Positions 49,182-49,645 of a DNA stretch of 49,645 nt are shown here, in pieces (within the stretch, counting starts at the first letter, position 1; the number at the start of each line of letters is the position of its first letter). The notes under the pieces were generated by a model that worked only from the letters and a program-made list of their open reading frames with translations, ran no database searches and was not told where the DNA came from. The position numbers and the translations under genes are program-made. Origin of the DNA: an uncultured Streptomyces sp. (lineage in GTDB: Bacteria > Actinomycetota > Actinomycetes > Streptomycetales > Streptomycetaceae). The DNA lies in contig NZ_CANLBS010000033.1 of NCBI RefSeq assembly GCF_947488945.1, forward strand, positions 1 through 49,645, in the 5' to 3' direction.

Positions 49182-49645
49182 TCAGCCAGCCGTTGGGACT
49201 TCCTGTTCGGCAACCAGATCCGAGCGCAGGTGCAGGAAGGCGATTCCCTTTTCAGCGGAGGTGCGTACCTTTTCCGAAGCGTCATTGACGGCTCTGTTCC
49301 TTAGGAAAGCTGAAATGTCGGGCTCATTTGGCCATGCGAGCGTGATCATACTGACGAGGCCAGCTCGGAGATCATCAGACACCTCATCGGCGGCCAACTC
49401 CATGAGGACAGAACAACTTGTTTCCTGATACTGCCAGGTGAGAGTACGTGCAGTAGTTTCCCGTACGTGGGCGTTGGTGTCGGTGGTGGCGTTGAGGATG
49501 GTGGTGAAGACGTGGTCTCGGTTGGGCCATCGCTCCCCCAGCACGCGCAGCGCCGTGATCCGTACGTTGGCGTTGGTGTCGGTGGTGGCGTTGAGGATGG
49601 TGGTGAAGACGTGGTCTCGGTTGGGCCATCGCTCCCCCAGCACGC
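49182..49645 (-). CDS. HEAT-repeat protein, C-terminal part (truncated by window edge)
   Basis: The last 154 residues of a minus-strand gene lie in the window; the start is beyond the right edge. They consist of 33-residue HEAT-type helical hairpins (GERWPN, FTTILNATTDTNA, VRITALRVL) and a capping helix region. Two units are almost identical at DNA level (99-bp period). Streptomycete proteins with such repeats are often NACHT-type or other STAND-type conflict ATPases, but the ATPase part is not visible here. Confidence 0.7.
   Translation of the reverse strand, partial: VLGERWPNRDHVFTTILNATTDTNANVRITALRVLGERWPNRDHVFTTILNATTDTNAHVRETTARTLTWQYQETSCSVLMELAADEVSDDLRAGLVSMITLAWPNEPDISAFLRNRAVNDASEKVRTSAEKGIAFLHLRSDLVAEQEVPTAG
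49462..49645. repeat. 99-bp coding tandem repeat
   Basis: The segment from 49462 is repeated from 49561 with at least 76 identical consecutive bases (49471-49546 and 49570-49645) and one mismatch just before. It encodes a 33-residue HEAT unit and continues beyond the window. Confidence 0.8.

Noticed and set aside
49462..49645. CRISPR or noncoding satellite
   Set aside because: The 99-bp period keeps one reading frame and encodes HEAT helices.

Overview
The very high G+C, the dense wall-to-wall ORFs with third-position G/C bias, and many actinobacterial protein families (WhiB-like, DUF2637, EACC1-associated caspase, XRE/sigma hybrids) point to a Streptomyces or close relative. One window carries a rep1/DnaB-type replication locus with intragenic repeats, a parA/parB pair with palindromic centromere-like sites, and a long transfer block with an FtsK/TraB-like ATPase. 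The simplest reading is a large conjugative plasmid, probably of the linear pSLA2 type, although an integrated plasmid cannot be excluded. No telomere is visible, and the last gene runs off the right edge.

Layout. 0-2.3 kb: GC-rich tandem repeats, a membrane-anchored pentapeptide-repeat protein, and a lipoprotein gene with an apparent frameshift in its signal peptide. 2.4-6.6 kb: two paralogous secreted peptidoglycan-binding enzymes (an M15-type peptidase and a YkuD-type L,D-transpeptidase) next to a divergent transmembrane HTH protein with an outside peptidoglycan-binding domain. Both enzyme promoters carry matching GTTCC arrays. 6.7-10.3 kb: a replication-relaxation/mobilisation protein with 12-bp repeats upstream, then an EACC1 + caspase-HTH conflict module. 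10.4-13.5 kb: a three-gene ABC transporter and a small secreted protein. 14.2-18.3 kb: two regulator operons, one an XRE/sigma-region-4 hybrid flanked by a small membrane protein and a helical protein, the other an XRE regulator with a small membrane protein. 19-21.3 kb: parAB and four parS-like palindromes, two of them inside parB. 21.3-36.5 kb: the minus-strand transfer block. It holds hypothetical proteins, a diguanylate cyclase, a Nudix protein, small zinc-binding proteins, the TraB-like ATPase, a coiled-coil protein, a large disordered protein, a DUF2637 spread-type protein and a WhiB-like regulator, with strong hairpins between many genes. 37.2-38.5 kb: a GntR regulator translationally coupled to a GNAT acetyltransferase. 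38.6-42.1 kb: the replication locus (small ORF, Rep1-like winged-helix protein with iterons inside its gene, DnaB helicase, and a 27-bp perfect inverted repeat). 42.4-49.6 kb: accessory genes, including two zinc-ribbon/DUF6083-like proteins, an Fbh1-like helicase fused to a nuclease-like domain, decayed genes, a transposase remnant, and the C-terminus of a HEAT-repeat protein.

How the parts may work together. Rep1 and DnaB would replicate the element, with iteron-like motifs both inside rep1 and upstream of the operon. ParA/ParB would partition it through the palindromes. The 23-36 kb block would move it between mycelia, with the Nudix protein a possible Pif-like immunity factor and the cyclase and WhiB-like protein possible links to host development. 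The best candidate for an undescribed system is the transmembrane HTH/peptidoglycan-binding protein that may control the two wall enzymes through the GTTCC arrays. The EACC1-caspase-HTH module and the helicase-nuclease fusion are further conflict or defence candidates.
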